Origin: Lachnoanaerobaculum sp. OBRC5-5 | GTDB lineage: Bacteria > Bacillota > Clostridia > Lachnospirales > Lachnospiraceae | DNA length: 64,000 nt | NCBI RefSeq assembly: GCF_000296385.1 | Contig: NZ_JH815185.1 | Location: 1,736,391 to 1,800,390, forward strand | Direction of reading: 5' to 3' | Part shown: in pieces, positions 52,648-61,764 of the stretch | Layout of the letters: every line of letters begins with the position of its first letter | Position numbering within the stretch: the first letter of the stretch is position 1 | Program-made: the position numbers and the translations under genes | The notes under the pieces: model-generated | What the model saw: only the letters and a program-made list of their open reading frames with translations | What the model was told of the DNA's origin: nothing | Database searches by the model: none

Positions 52648-53099
52648 TCACACTACTATTTCTATTAAATATATATATGTAAGTAACCTTTTAGCTAATT
52701 CATTATCTAAATCGAATAAATATTCTTCATTTTCACTTGCGTCTTTATCTACTCGTACAACTATATTTATAATATTATCATCACACTTAACAGGATTTTC
52801 TAAAATATGATACTCAGAATCTATTCTCATATTATTGCTGTCACTACTGACTCTATTCTCAACTATAAAGTCTATAGACGAACTCTTAACGCATTTGTCT
52901 TTTACAATACTAACAGTCGCTATAAGAGAATTTTGCCTAATTCTACACAGGTGCCTTTAACATCGACACCAGTATTTTTATTAAGAACTCAAGTTATCTG
53001 TGCTAAAACAGCAAATGCATTTCCGATAACCTTAAATCTTTCACTTCTGTCACAGAAGAATACTTACCTACCAATATTACGCTATAGGAGAATTTTCAT
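52648..53099 (-). pseudogene. Stop-riddled pseudogene of unknown family
   Basis: Reading from an ATG at 53099, one frame gives MKILL*RNIGR*VFFCDRS, then ERFKVIGNAFAVLAQIT*, then VLNKNTGVDVKGTCVELGK, with at least five in-frame stops (TAG, TAA, TGA, TAG, TAA). After a frame change near 52920 it goes on as SIVKDKCVKSSSIDFIVEN and into an intact final 60 codons ending at 52648 (from MRIDSEYHILENPVKC). The stops could each derive from Gln or Arg/Trp codons by C-to-T or G-to-A change. I do not recognise the family. Confidence 0.55.
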
Positions 53100-53109
53100 C
53101 TCTTCTTAA

Positions 53110-53250
53110 TTAAACTTGTTGTTTATAATTTTTTAAATGAAACAGGCGCAGCTGTAATTCAATCATCCACTTAACCTTTTCCGGCTGTGTAACTTCGTGA
53201 AAGACTGAGTTGAAATCGCCATGTGATATTTTAGATAATACCTCACTCAT
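53110..53250 (-). CDS. Small unknown ORF after hsdR
   Basis: 46 codons: MSEVLSKISHGDFNSVFHEV and a basic end. It starts 21 bases after the hsdR stop on the same strand, with only a weak AGTAGG before the ATG. The composition (Glu, Lys, few stops) looks protein-like. No family recognised. It may be a real small protein of the restriction operon or a remnant joined to the pseudogene just downstream. Confidence 0.4.
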   Translation of the reverse strand: MSEVLSKISHGDFNSVFHEVTQPEKVKWMIELQLRLFHLKNYKQQV

Positions 53251-53271
53251 ACTGCGCCTACTTCATCATTT

Positions 53272-56200
53272 TTATTTTTTGTCTATATATGGAACTATAT
53301 CATCAGCAACAATTCTCATTGTAGATTTTTGTTTGGGATAATTTACAACTTTGCTTCCGGTATTAGGCTCATATGTCATGTTAAATACCATATCTGACAG
53401 CCACTTCTTAAAAGAAGGATTGTCTTGGAATTGTTTGAAGAGTTCCATATTATCCGCCATTACTGAGAAAATAACCTGCTGCAATGCACGTTCACTTTCC
53501 ATACGTGCATTCTGCTTATCAGAATTCTTTATTGCATTCTGGTACTTTTCATCTTTTGCAACCATATCCGGAATTGCAATAATTTGTCTACGAACATTAT
53601 CTGGTTCCTTCCAATCAATGTTTCCAAACATATCATTAAAATCATTAAGTATACTAGACAATAATTCCATCTCAGAATTAACAATATGACCTGCACTTCC
53701 CGCTGGTACAGGAGCGACCTCTGCATCCGCATCCTCAAGCTTTATTGACATTGATTTCTGTGCTTCAAGTCGATAGCTATCGAGGTCAATCAAGTCAAGG
53801 ATTCCTTCTGAGAAATCATCATCTCTTGGTGATGGTAACTTCGGAATCAGAAGATTAAGGAATATTGAAAGTTTCTCCCAATCTGCATCACCATAAGGAA
53901 GAATAGCTCCTAAGAATCCGTATGTACGACAAAAGGCCTTCGCAGAACTCTTAAACTTAATCTGCTCTTCAGTATCAAGATTTTTATAAACTGCAGTACA
54001 AGCATCAAGAATTGGGTCAAGCCTATCCCTTTCTGCTCCATTTAGATACAAGTCTACAAGCTGCTCCACATGAGCTATTGAAAATACCTGATACTCTTCC
54101 ATTGTTGTAATAAGGTCATACAACTTGTTAGGATCTGTTTCACCAGACAATAACGTAGTTCTATAATACCTTGAGAACGACTGCTCAATCATTGCCGGTT
54201 TATTCGCAAAATCCAAAACAAAAGTATCATGCTTCATTGGATGACATCTGTTCAATCTGGATAATGTCTGAACAGCCTTAATGTCATAAAGCATCTTATC
54301 AACATACATCGTATGTAACAGAGGTTCGTCAAAGCCTGTCTGGAACATATCTGCAACAACCAAAATACGATAAGGATCTGTTTTCAATGTTTTAGGAATC
54401 TTCGCATCTGGGAATCCATTCATAGTCGCAGATGTTAATGGTGGTTCCTGTCCCTGATACCTGTGTTCACCAGAGAACGCGACAATAGCCTTATATGGGC
54501 TATGTCTAGCTGCAAGACACTTATTAAGTGCATAATAATACTCTATACATCTTGGGATGCTTGAAGTAACTACCATAGCACGAGCCTGTCCACCTATTTT
54601 TCCTTTTGAAATCACCTGTTCGTAGAAGTGCTCAATCATCATCTCCGCCTTCTGAGAGATGGTATATGAGTCACTTTCAACGAATGCTCTAAGCTTTTTC
54701 TGTGCTCGTTTCTTGTCGAACATAGGGTCATACTGCACAGTCTTCATAAGCTTATAGTAGCTGGCAATCGGTGTATAATATTTAAGCACATCAAGAATGA
54801 AACCTTCCTGAATAGCCTGCTTCATAGTGTATGAATGATACGGACGATGCTTTACTTCATCTCCATCCTGATATGGAACGCCGAAGGTTTCCAAAGTCTT
54901 ATTCTTTGGTGTTGCAGTAAATGCAAAGTAGCTGGCATTGTAGAGTAACTTACGTCCCTCCATCATTGCATTGATTTTATCTTCGTTATCCATTTCAACT
55001 TCAGAAGCAAGGCCGGAAAGAGCCAAGTTCATCTGTGCAGAGTTTCTTCCACTCTGACCAGAATGCGCCTCATCTATAATAACTGCGAACTTATTGTCCT
55101 TATGTTTAGCTCCAATATTAGGAACTACATAAGGGAATTTTTCTATAGTGGTGATAATAATTCTCTTTCCATCTTTAATGGCGTCTCTTAAATCACCGGA
55201 ATGTTCTGCCCATGCAACCGTATTAGCTACCTGCATGAACTGTTTTATATTATCTCTAATCTGTTTATCAAGAATTCTTCGGTCAGTAACTACCAGCACA
55301 GAATCCAGCATTGGATGGCCATTTTCCTCAAGTCCTATCAGCTGATGTGCAAGCCAAGAAATTGAATTAGACTTTCCTGAGCCAGCACTGTGCTGAATCA
55401 AGTATCTTTTTCCGATTCCATTTTCTTTCACATCAGCAAGTAAGCTTTCAACTACGTCCAACTGATGATAACGGGGGAATATCTGCTTTACACTCTTCCT
55501 TTTTGTTTCAGGATCTTCTTCAACAACTACCTGAGCATAATTCTCAATAATACGACTAAGCTTATCCTTGGTAAGAACTTCTTTCCACAGATAATCTGTC
55601 ATGAGCCCATTTGGATTAGGCGGATTTCCTGCACCATCGTTGTAACCTTTATCAAAAGGAAGGAACCAACTGCTCTTACCATCAAGCTTTGTACAGAATT
55701 TCACCCTTGCATCATCAACAGCAAAATGAACCATGCAGCGTTTAAACTGGAATAAAAGTTCTCTAGGGTCACGGTCTGTCTTATACTGGTTAACCGCATC
55801 ATCAACATCCTGTTTTGTAAGCTGATTCTTCAACTCAAAAGTAATGACCGGCAGACCATTGATGAATATGCACATGTCAAGAGCAAGTCTCGTAGCATCA
55901 TTAGAATACATCAGCTGCCTTGTTACACTAAAAATATTCTTTTCGTACATTTCTTTGGCCTTGGAATTATTTTCAGTCGGTGTCAGATAGAACATAATCA
56001 AGCTGGCAGGGTAAACCTTCACACCATTACGGAGAACATCAATAATACCACGCTTAGAAATTTCTCCCTGTAAACGATTCAGAAATTGGTTCTTCTTAAC
56101 ATCAGACTTAAAAACTCCGAGCTTATCCAATGAATCCGGTTGCGTATCCTGAAGGAAACGGAATAAGTGAGTTTCGTCAATTGCATAATCACGATTGTAG

Positions 56201-56295
56201 TCTGCGTTGGCACCTTGCTCATAGCCATTTTGCTCAATGAGCCACTTTACAATTAATGATTCAAGTCCACTTTCTTTTATATTAGTAAATATCAT
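53272..56295 (-). CDS. hsdR: Type I restriction enzyme, R subunit
   Basis: 1007 residues. The N-terminal nuclease domain (1-200) contains LDMCIFINGLPVITFELKNQ (PD-ExK core: Asp...ELK). The SF2 translocase follows with HSAGSGKSNSISWL near 305, VIIDEAHSGQ near 408, TATPKNKT and QTLSRLNRC motif. HsdR with HsdM and HsdS translocates unmodified DNA and cuts far from the site. The C-terminal part (about 850-1007) is the HsdM-binding helical region. The start lies eight bases after the hsdS stop. The gene appears intact. Confidence 0.94.
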   Translation of the reverse strand: MIFTNIKESGLESLIVKWLIEQNGYEQGANADYNRDYAIDETHLFRFLQDTQPDSLDKLGVFKSDVKKNQFLNRLQGEISKRGIIDVLRNGVKVYPASLIMFYLTPTENNSKAKEMYEKNIFSVTRQLMYSNDATRLALDMCIFINGLPVITFELKNQLTKQDVDDAVNQYKTDRDPRELLFQFKRCMVHFAVDDARVKFCTKLDGKSSWFLPFDKGYNDGAGNPPNPNGLMTDYLWKEVLTKDKLSRIIENYAQVVVEEDPETKRKSVKQIFPRYHQLDVVESLLADVKENGIGKRYLIQHSAGSGKSNSISWLAHQLIGLEENGHPMLDSVLVVTDRRILDKQIRDNIKQFMQVANTVAWAEHSGDLRDAIKDGKRIIITTIEKFPYVVPNIGAKHKDNKFAVIIDEAHSGQSGRNSAQMNLALSGLASEVEMDNEDKINAMMEGRKLLYNASYFAFTATPKNKTLETFGVPYQDGDEVKHRPYHSYTMKQAIQEGFILDVLKYYTPIASYYKLMKTVQYDPMFDKKRAQKKLRAFVESDSYTISQKAEMMIEHFYEQVISKGKIGGQARAMVVTSSIPRCIEYYYALNKCLAARHSPYKAIVAFSGEHRYQGQEPPLTSATMNGFPDAKIPKTLKTDPYRILVVADMFQTGFDEPLLHTMYVDKMLYDIKAVQTLSRLNRCHPMKHDTFVLDFANKPAMIEQSFSRYYRTTLLSGETDPNKLYDLITTMEEYQVFSIAHVEQLVDLYLNGAERDRLDPILDACTAVYKNLDTEEQIKFKSSAKAFCRTYGFLGAILPYGDADWEKLSIFLNLLIPKLPSPRDDDFSEGILDLIDLDSYRLEAQKSMSIKLEDADAEVAPVPAGSAGHIVNSEMELLSSILNDFNDMFGNIDWKEPDNVRRQIIAIPDMVAKDEKYQNAIKNSDKQNARMESERALQQVIFSVMADNMELFKQFQDNPSFKKWLSDMVFNMTYEPNTGSKVVNYPKQKSTMRIVADDIVPYIDKK

Positions 56296-56303
56296 ATCAT
56301 ATC

Positions 56304-57656
56304 CTACGCCTCCTCGCTGAAAGATTCCTCATCTTCGGCATCCGCTTCTTCATCATCAACTTCTTCTGTTTCTTCATCATACTCAAATTCAGAAATTTCT
56401 ATATCCCTTACATCAATCTGTCCTGTCACAACATCAGAAATCATTCTATTTCGTAATTCATGAAGGACTTCTATTTCTTCTGTTAGCTTTTCGATTGTTG
56501 TGTCATATTTTGCAAATGCAGCAGGAATATATTCAACGATAGCCTGCTGCTCATCAGCGGGAGGAACAATAAATGGAATCTCCTTCATTTTATTAATTGA
56601 TAGATCCCACTGTCCTACACGTATTCCATCGGAAGCCTGAGCAAAAAAATTCACATAGACTTTACTTCTGATTGCATAATGAAAATATTCCAAATTTTCG
56701 AAGTCCACATCAAAAATAAAGTATGCTGGGCTTATTATACCTGTATAGTCTGAAATACCATAAGAACCCTGCCACGCTTTCATCTTATTCATAGCAAACT
56801 GACCCTTTTTCACCATTTTGTAAACGCTAAGGTCATCCGGAATAAAATTATGATTGCTTTCCTTATCCTCAACGTCTCTAATGATTACCCCCTGCTCTCT
56901 AACTACAGAAAGCAGTGGAAGCTCCGGATGGTTTTTCTCACTAAAAGGATGAAGAATCTGTCTCAATTTTATAGTTGTCCAATGTACCGGAATATTTCCA
57001 AGCCATTCAACGCCACTGAATTTCATTGGTACATTAGGATTAAGACCATGTGTCACCGCTTCATTTACAACAGTCTTCTTGAGCTCGCATATTCTTCGAA
57101 GTTCTTTCTTCTTGACTTCAATCAATCTATTTATTTTTGATACTTGCCAATCAAGATAACGAACAATCTTGTCTTGCTCCTGCCTTGACGGGATAGGTAA
57201 CAGAATATTTTTCATCTCGCTGAAGCGAGTTGTCCATAAATCTGAAACAATTCCCCGGCCATATCGGTAATACTCTTCCGAAAAAATATGACTTCTCATC
57301 AAATAATGAATATATCTGCCATTCCATTCCTGTCTTGGCTCAAGAACAATATTAATTAGAGAGACAGAACCATCCAAAGGTGATATACCACATGAGCCCT
57401 TCCTATCAGACCTACTATTGATAACAAAGTCTCCAGTTTTTACAAGTTTTCTGTTATCACCTGCATCAGTTTTAACTGCACTATCTAATTGCGGTACAAT
57501 TCCACCTTTTGATACCGAAAGAGGGGCATAGTCTTTATCTGACACCTTCTCTTTTCGTTGTGAAAACAAACTGCCTATCTTTTTACATTCCCATTCAGAT
57601 GGTAAATCTCCCAACCATGCAGTACCTGAAGGAGAATAGCTACTATATCTCTTCAT
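56304..57656 (-). CDS. hsdS: Type I restriction enzyme, specificity subunit
   Basis: 450 residues with two target-recognition domains. TRD1 spans about 10-170 and TRD2 about 215-390; each is followed by a helical spacer, as in the typical pattern RQEQDKIVRYLDWQVSKIN (near 160) and PADEQQAIVEYIPAAFAKY (near 365). The subunit chooses the DNA sequence for HsdM and HsdR. The last 30 residues are strikingly acidic (EEVDDEEADAEDEE), an unusual tail. The start shares one base with the hsdM stop (TAATG). No repeats or inverted hsdS copies were seen that would suggest phase variation. Confidence 0.93.
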   Translation of the reverse strand: MKRYSSYSPSGTAWLGDLPSEWECKKIGSLFSQRKEKVSDKDYAPLSVSKGGIVPQLDSAVKTDAGDNRKLVKTGDFVINSRSDRKGSCGISPLDGSVSLINIVLEPRQEWNGRYIHYLMRSHIFSEEYYRYGRGIVSDLWTTRFSEMKNILLPIPSRQEQDKIVRYLDWQVSKINRLIEVKKKELRRICELKKTVVNEAVTHGLNPNVPMKFSGVEWLGNIPVHWTTIKLRQILHPFSEKNHPELPLLSVVREQGVIIRDVEDKESNHNFIPDDLSVYKMVKKGQFAMNKMKAWQGSYGISDYTGIISPAYFIFDVDFENLEYFHYAIRSKVYVNFFAQASDGIRVGQWDLSINKMKEIPFIVPPADEQQAIVEYIPAAFAKYDTTIEKLTEEIEVLHELRNRMISDVVTGQIDVRDIEISEFEYDEETEEVDDEEADAEDEESFSEEA

Positions 57657-59671
57657 TACTTTAGTCCTCCAAGAACTTCCATGAGCATTCCGCTAGTTTC
57701 TTGTTCAAGTAGTTCAAGGTCAGCAATAATGCTTTCCATAGGACGAAGTTCTGATACCTTATAAAAATATTTTGTGAAGCTTATTTCATAGCCTATCTGA
57801 GTCTTCTTTTCATCTACATATGCATCAGGGGCATAGGGATGAACTTCATTTTCAATAAAAGCTTGAACACCTCCATCATACGTAAAAGGAACAATCTCTG
57901 TATCACGCAGCTCAACATCAGCCTCGCCTTCAATTGGCAATGCATTAGAGTCCCTATCAGTAATATACGGACGTACCTTTTTCAAGAGTGAAACTTTCAA
58001 CTTTGTAGCCTTCTCAAAAGCCTTCCAATCATCCAACGTCACAGTAGGTTCCAGGTCATTAATAGCCTCAGCAAAAGCTGCCATTTCTGCATCTTTCAGC
58101 ACACCTGCTGGTATCTTGCGCTCCGGAAAAACGCGCAAACGAAGAGGACGTTCAACTGTAACAGCCCAATGTCCAAAATCATCGTTATTAAAAATCTTGC
58201 TAATTTCACTCTGCTCCATCTCAAGAAAAATTCTTATGATTTCGTTACGAATTTCAGGCGTGAATTCGCAGTTCTTTTTGCCCATATTCTTTCGTAAAGG
58301 TGATTTCATTGAAGTTGCATCAATTAACTGTATCTTGCCTTTACGTCTATCTTCCTTTTTATTTGATAACACCCAGACATAAGTTCCTATACCTGTGTTG
58401 TAGAACATATTCTCAGGTAAAGCAATAATAGCTTCTACAAGGTCGTTCTCAATCAGATATCTACGAGCATTACTCTCACCACTACCAGCATCTCCTGTAA
58501 AGATGGAAGACCCATTATGCACCTCTGCAATTCGACTTCCGAGCGGAGTGTCATTTTTCATCTTCGCAACATTATTCAGAAGGAACAGGAGCTGCCCATC
58601 ACTGGTTCTTGGAATCATCGAAAACTGTGTGCCATCTTCCAAATAAGCGTTAAATCGGCTATCTAGAATATCTTTCTTACCACCCATCTTCTCAGCATCA
58701 GTTTTCCAGCTTTTACCATATGGTGGATTTGCAAGCATGAAATCAAACTGTCTATTAGCATTACCATCCGCCGAAAGTGTAGAACCATATGCTATATGTT
58801 CAGCTTGTTCACCATCACCCTTCAACAGCATGTCGGCTTTACAAATCGCGTATGTTTCTGGTTGAAGTTCCTGTCCAAAAAGATGAATAGATACATTTTT
58901 TCCACGTCTCTTTGCAAGAGTCAAAAGTCGATCTTGTGCAACGGTAAGCATTCCACCTGTACCACACGCACCATCATAACAAGAATAAGTTGCATCCATA
59001 AGTTTGTCAGCAACGGGCATAACAACTAAATCTGCCCTAAGATCTACAACATCACGTGGTGTCCAGTGTTCTCCAGCTTCCTCGTTATTCTCTTCATTGA
59101 ACTTACGAATCAATTCCTCAAATACAGTTCCCATACCATGATTATCCAGAGCTGGAAGCTTTATTGTTTTCATAGTATCGTTTGTATACACAGGCTTAAG
59201 ACTAAGGTTGATAGTTGGAGAAATAAACTTTTCAATAACTGCACCTAGAATATCTGCATCAATCATCGTATCAATCTGATTACGGAATTTGAACTTCTCC
59301 AAAATTTCCTGAACATTAGGTGAGAAGCCATCTAAGTATACTTCAAAGTCAACTTTAAGAGTCTGTTTCTTTGCTCTACTGGTAAGGTCTTTTAATAAAA
59401 ATGGGGAAGAGTTGCAGAAAGCCTGTCCTGCTGCATTACAAAGAGCTGGCCACTGATTAGTAATACCTGCTGCATCCATCTTTTCCTTCATTGCAAGAAC
59501 TGCCGGTTTTGTATCCTCTAACATAGCATCAAGACGACGGATAACTGTCATTGGGAGAATAACGTCACGATACTTACCACGAACATATACGTCACACAGA
59601 CAGTCATCAGCAATACCCCATATAAAACTCACAATCGCATTGTGTACTTGATTATCCATATTTTCATCCAT
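57656..59671 (-). CDS. hsdM: Type I restriction enzyme, methyltransferase subunit
   Basis: 671 residues from the ATG at 59671; a second ATG four codons on and a GTG at 59719 are other options. The N-terminal helical domain is followed by the N6-adenine methyltransferase: EEAGEHWTPRDVVDL, YDGACGTGGML (SAM binding, near 235) and ANPPYGKSW (NPPY, near 318). M2S methylates adenines of the HsdS target to protect host DNA. AAGAAAGG lies near the start. The gene follows the broken HTH gene by about 57 bases. Confidence 0.94.
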   Translation of the reverse strand: MDENMDNQVHNAIVSFIWGIADDCLCDVYVRGKYRDVILPMTVIRRLDAMLEDTKPAVLAMKEKMDAAGITNQWPALCNAAGQAFCNSSPFLLKDLTSRAKKQTLKVDFEVYLDGFSPNVQEILEKFKFRNQIDTMIDADILGAVIEKFISPTINLSLKPVYTNDTMKTIKLPALDNHGMGTVFEELIRKFNEENNEEAGEHWTPRDVVDLRADLVVMPVADKLMDATYSCYDGACGTGGMLTVAQDRLLTLAKRRGKNVSIHLFGQELQPETYAICKADMLLKGDGEQAEHIAYGSTLSADGNANRQFDFMLANPPYGKSWKTDAEKMGGKKDILDSRFNAYLEDGTQFSMIPRTSDGQLLFLLNNVAKMKNDTPLGSRIAEVHNGSSIFTGDAGSGESNARRYLIENDLVEAIIALPENMFYNTGIGTYVWVLSNKKEDRRKGKIQLIDATSMKSPLRKNMGKKNCEFTPEIRNEIIRIFLEMEQSEISKIFNNDDFGHWAVTVERPLRLRVFPERKIPAGVLKDAEMAAFAEAINDLEPTVTLDDWKAFEKATKLKVSLLKKVRPYITDRDSNALPIEGEADVELRDTEIVPFTYDGGVQAFIENEVHPYAPDAYVDEKKTQIGYEISFTKYFYKVSELRPMESIIADLELLEQETSGMLMEVLGGLK

Positions 59672-59728
59672 ACCTTTCTTTGGCTTATCTTGTCTTTTTG
59701 ATGGTAGATACACTACCACATTATAATT

Positions 59729-59971
59729 CTATAAAATCATGAGTTCTAAAAAACGAACAGCATATTCATCTGGCGCAGAATTATCATCTCCAACTCCAAT
59801 TGAACTAAACCAATCATCAACTTCTGACAGTTTAAATTTGCAGAGGCGGCCGACTTTATATGCCAGCATATTTCTTTTTGCAATCCACTGCAAAATAGTG
59901 TCACATTTAACACCTTAATATTTCTGAACTTCTTTCAATGTTGGCCATTTTTCAATAACTTGTTCTTTCAC
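59729..59971 (-). pseudogene. Excisionase-like HTH gene broken by one stop codon
   Basis: A GTG at 59971 (GGGG nine bases before) starts KEQVIEKWPTLKEVQKY, then TAA (59915-59917), then GVKCDTILQWIAKRNMLAYKVGRL and CKFKLSEVDDWF to a stop at 59729. This is the MerR/excisionase-type HTH (HTH_17) protein often found before type I restriction genes; the usual Leu codon TTA of EYLGV has become TAA. A single base change thus cuts the protein at residue 18. A restart downstream is possible at ATG of NMLAYK but would lose the HTH. Confidence 0.8.
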
Positions 59972-60003
59972 GCATTTATCCCCTTCTCTAATTACACTTA
60001 AAC

Positions 60004-60025
60004 TTTGTGTCTATCGTTACACAAA
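60004..60025. promoter_or_regulatory. Inverted repeat upstream of the restriction operon
   Basis: Perfect 7-bp arms TTTGTGT (60004-60010) and ACACAAA (60019-60025) eight bases apart. It is 33 bases before the broken HTH gene start and could be an operator for it or the restriction operon. Confidence 0.5.
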
Positions 60026-60094
60026 ATAATGAATCTCTTTCCAGAAACAATTCTCTCTATCAGAATCCTGCATTTCCCACTTACAATATGTTAC

Positions 60095-60314
60095 TTAATC
60101 AAAGTCATGTATATCAAAGGTCGTGGTTGTTTTTATTCTTTCATTCTGCTTTACATCTGAAATACCAATGGAATAAGAATGCGCTTCAGGCCAATCTTTA
60201 GGAACATGCTTATATACTAATTTTCTTCTAGTCCAGATAACCTTTCCAATATTCGTCAATTCCCATACATTAATCTCCGAATCATAACTGGCTATCTCAT
60301 GTCTTGCATTTTAA
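60095..60314 (-). pseudogene. Remnant reading frame without start
   Basis: An open frame of about 72 codons (NARHEIASYDSEINVWELTN, ...TRRKLVYKHVPKDWPE..., TTTTFDIHDFD) with no usable start codon; a stop precedes it. Composition is protein-like. I do not recognise it; it is probably the 3' end of a lost gene. Confidence 0.4.
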
Positions 60315-60355
60315 TAAACAGAAATATTATAACACTTATATAACAGTTACCTTTA

Positions 60356-60496
60356 CTATTTATCTTCTAAATCCATACCTTCGAGTTTTATCTTCTGGTA
60401 ATCAAGAATCTCCATATCATCTACGTCTTCGGAATCACTATCAATTAGCAATTTCATTTGTCTAGTTAGTGCAATGGCTAACGTTTTTTTATTCAT
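60356..60496 (-). CDS. Small 46-residue protein of unknown family
   Basis: MNKKTLAIALTRQMKLLIDS, then acidic DSEDVDDMEIL and a charged end. GAGGAG lies twelve bases before the ATG, giving good support for translation. The short acidic form is like small regulators or anti-defence/antitoxin proteins, but no family is recognised. It follows closely a broken frame at 60513-60667, so it may be an operon relic. Confidence 0.5.
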   Translation of the reverse strand: MNKKTLAIALTRQMKLLIDSDSEDVDDMEILDYQKIKLEGMDLEDK

Positions 60497-60512
60497 CTTT
60501 AGCAAAAACTCC

Positions 60513-60667
60513 TCATTCTAATAAAACTATACCTACATTATTTATCTGGTTTTTGAAGAACTGCACCAGAGAGTCGTAGGTATCTTTTCCTATAAGCGGA
60601 TACTTGTGTTTCAATATAAATCTTTCAGCACCTATCCATAGTTATTTGGTATGACTCTTTGATACAT
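60513..60667 (-). pseudogene. Frameshifted small gene
   Basis: From ATG at 60667 the frame reads MYQRVIPNNYG and then stops; the shifted frame goes on with WIGAERFILKHKYPLIGKD, TYDSLVQFFKNQINN and a stop at 60513. One base shift joins the parts. No family recognised; it directly precedes the small gene at 60356-60496. Confidence 0.45.
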
Positions 60668-61122
60668 TACCTTATCCTCTCGCTGTGAATAAAACAATTA
60701 TAAACTTATCTTTGCTTTTTATATTAGCACAGTCAGAGTAAACACATCTACATATATCTTCAAGTTTCGCTCAAGCACCTCCCTCTCTCAAGTGGGAAAA
60801 TGTAAGTCACGAAACAGCAAGACTTCAACCAACATAGAAAAGCCGCAAGTCAAACCTACTCTCGTACCTGAAAACGATAAACATCCGGATATTAACAACA
60901 AATACTTTGTAAACTCCAATTCCACACCTACTTTATGTCTCTTAACTGCAAGCCTCAAACCTATCCTTACTTGCTCTAAGGTTTACTCTGGTATCCACAA
61001 TTGTATCAGCATAAGATTCTACGCATTCAACTGCTCTGGAATGAAGGAATTGCCTGTGGACTCAACAACCTAAACCCAGAACCTCACTACTAGTTTTAAG
61101 TCAAGCGGTGAGGTTTTTTCGA
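60668..61122. other. Region without recognisable gene
   Basis: Broken short frames only, on both strands. The minus strand has fragments such as VESYADTIVDTRVNLRASKD interrupted by stops, which suggests old coding sequence. A plus-strand terminator is at 61080-61119. Confidence 0.4.
61080..61119 (+). terminator. Intrinsic terminator, plus strand
   Basis: Stem AACCTCAC (61080-61087) and GTGAGGTT (61108-61115) followed by TTTTTTC. No convincing plus-strand gene precedes it, so it may be left from a lost gene. Confidence 0.7.
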
Positions 61123-61278
61123 TTATTTATTCTTGAGAAACTTTGCAATTTCATCGGATAGTTCTAGGTACCATGCATCAGAATTCAACACACCTTTATG
61201 CCACATTGAAAACTTTACGCCTACATCAGTTGTACGCCAACCGCTAACATAATGAATAAGCAAAACCATTTTCTCCAT
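61123..61278 (-). CDS. Possible 51-residue protein
   Basis: MEKMVLLIHYVSGWRTTDVG, then KFSMWHKGVLNSDAWYLELS and a basic end. No strong RBS. Protein-like composition, no family recognised. Could be the end of a decayed gene. Confidence 0.3.
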   Translation of the reverse strand: MEKMVLLIHYVSGWRTTDVGVKFSMWHKGVLNSDAWYLELSDEIAKFLKNK

Positions 61279-61415
61279 AATTTTGTCTAAGCATATATAC
61301 TCTTAATATCTAATCCCACATCCTGCAATTTTTTACTACTTCGATTTTGTATAAATCTCCATTGTAATTATGTGGTATAGTTTTGCATCCTTACCTTATC
61401 TTTGAATTATCAAGT

Positions 61416-61547
61416 TCAGTTATTATCTCTCTGTACAGATGTGGTTAATTCCATCATCTTTCGCGCATATGTATCACCATCAATTTCTTCATTGGCATAC
61501 TGTTGCATAAGCTCATCAATCTGTTCTTTAAGTTCTTCTCTAGTCAT
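61416..61547 (-). CDS. Small 43-residue charged protein
   Basis: MTREELKEQIDELMQQYANE, then EIDGDTYARKMMELTTSVQR. AGGAAAG lies nine bases before the ATG. Highly charged and helical, likely a coiled segment. Similar short proteins occur in mobile elements and defence loci as hypothetical proteins; no function known. Confidence 0.5.
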   Translation of the reverse strand: MTREELKEQIDELMQQYANEEIDGDTYARKMMELTTSVQRDNN

Positions 61548-61556
61548 TTTTTACCA

Positions 61557-61764
61557 CTTTCCTAATTAATCTTAATTTTATAAGTACCAGCTATGCTCAC
61601 AGTGAGTCAAATCTAGTGGAAATATGCTAGAAATTGCATTAATCACATAAATATGTATACCATAAATTTCATTATATTCATACTAAACATCATCCAGTTC
61701 ATCCAGCAATTATTCCATTTCAATTACAGTTCATCGAAACTCATCTTCTGATACTATTTTCCTT
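61557..61764 (-). pseudogene. Decayed small gene downstream of the 120-residue protein
   Basis: Minus-strand fragments MSFDEL, then IEME*LLDELDDV*YEYNEIYG (two stops), then IHIYVINAISSIFPLDLTHC in shifting frames. The amino-acid pattern is protein-like but broken by stops and a frame change. No family recognised. Confidence 0.4.

Noticed and set aside
52807-53109. 100-codon plus-strand frame
   Set aside because: Composition (Ser, Thr, Arg, Leu, few Glu or Lys) is that of a shadow frame; the minus strand carries a readable though broken gene and there is no RBS.
56304-59671. Phase-variable hsdS by inversion
   Set aside because: Only one hsdS is present and no inverted partial copy or recombinase is seen near it.
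60792-61073. 93-codon plus-strand frame ending just before a plus-strand terminator
   Set aside because: Only a GTG start, no RBS, and atypical composition. The terminator keeps it mildly possible, but it cannot be supported as a gene.
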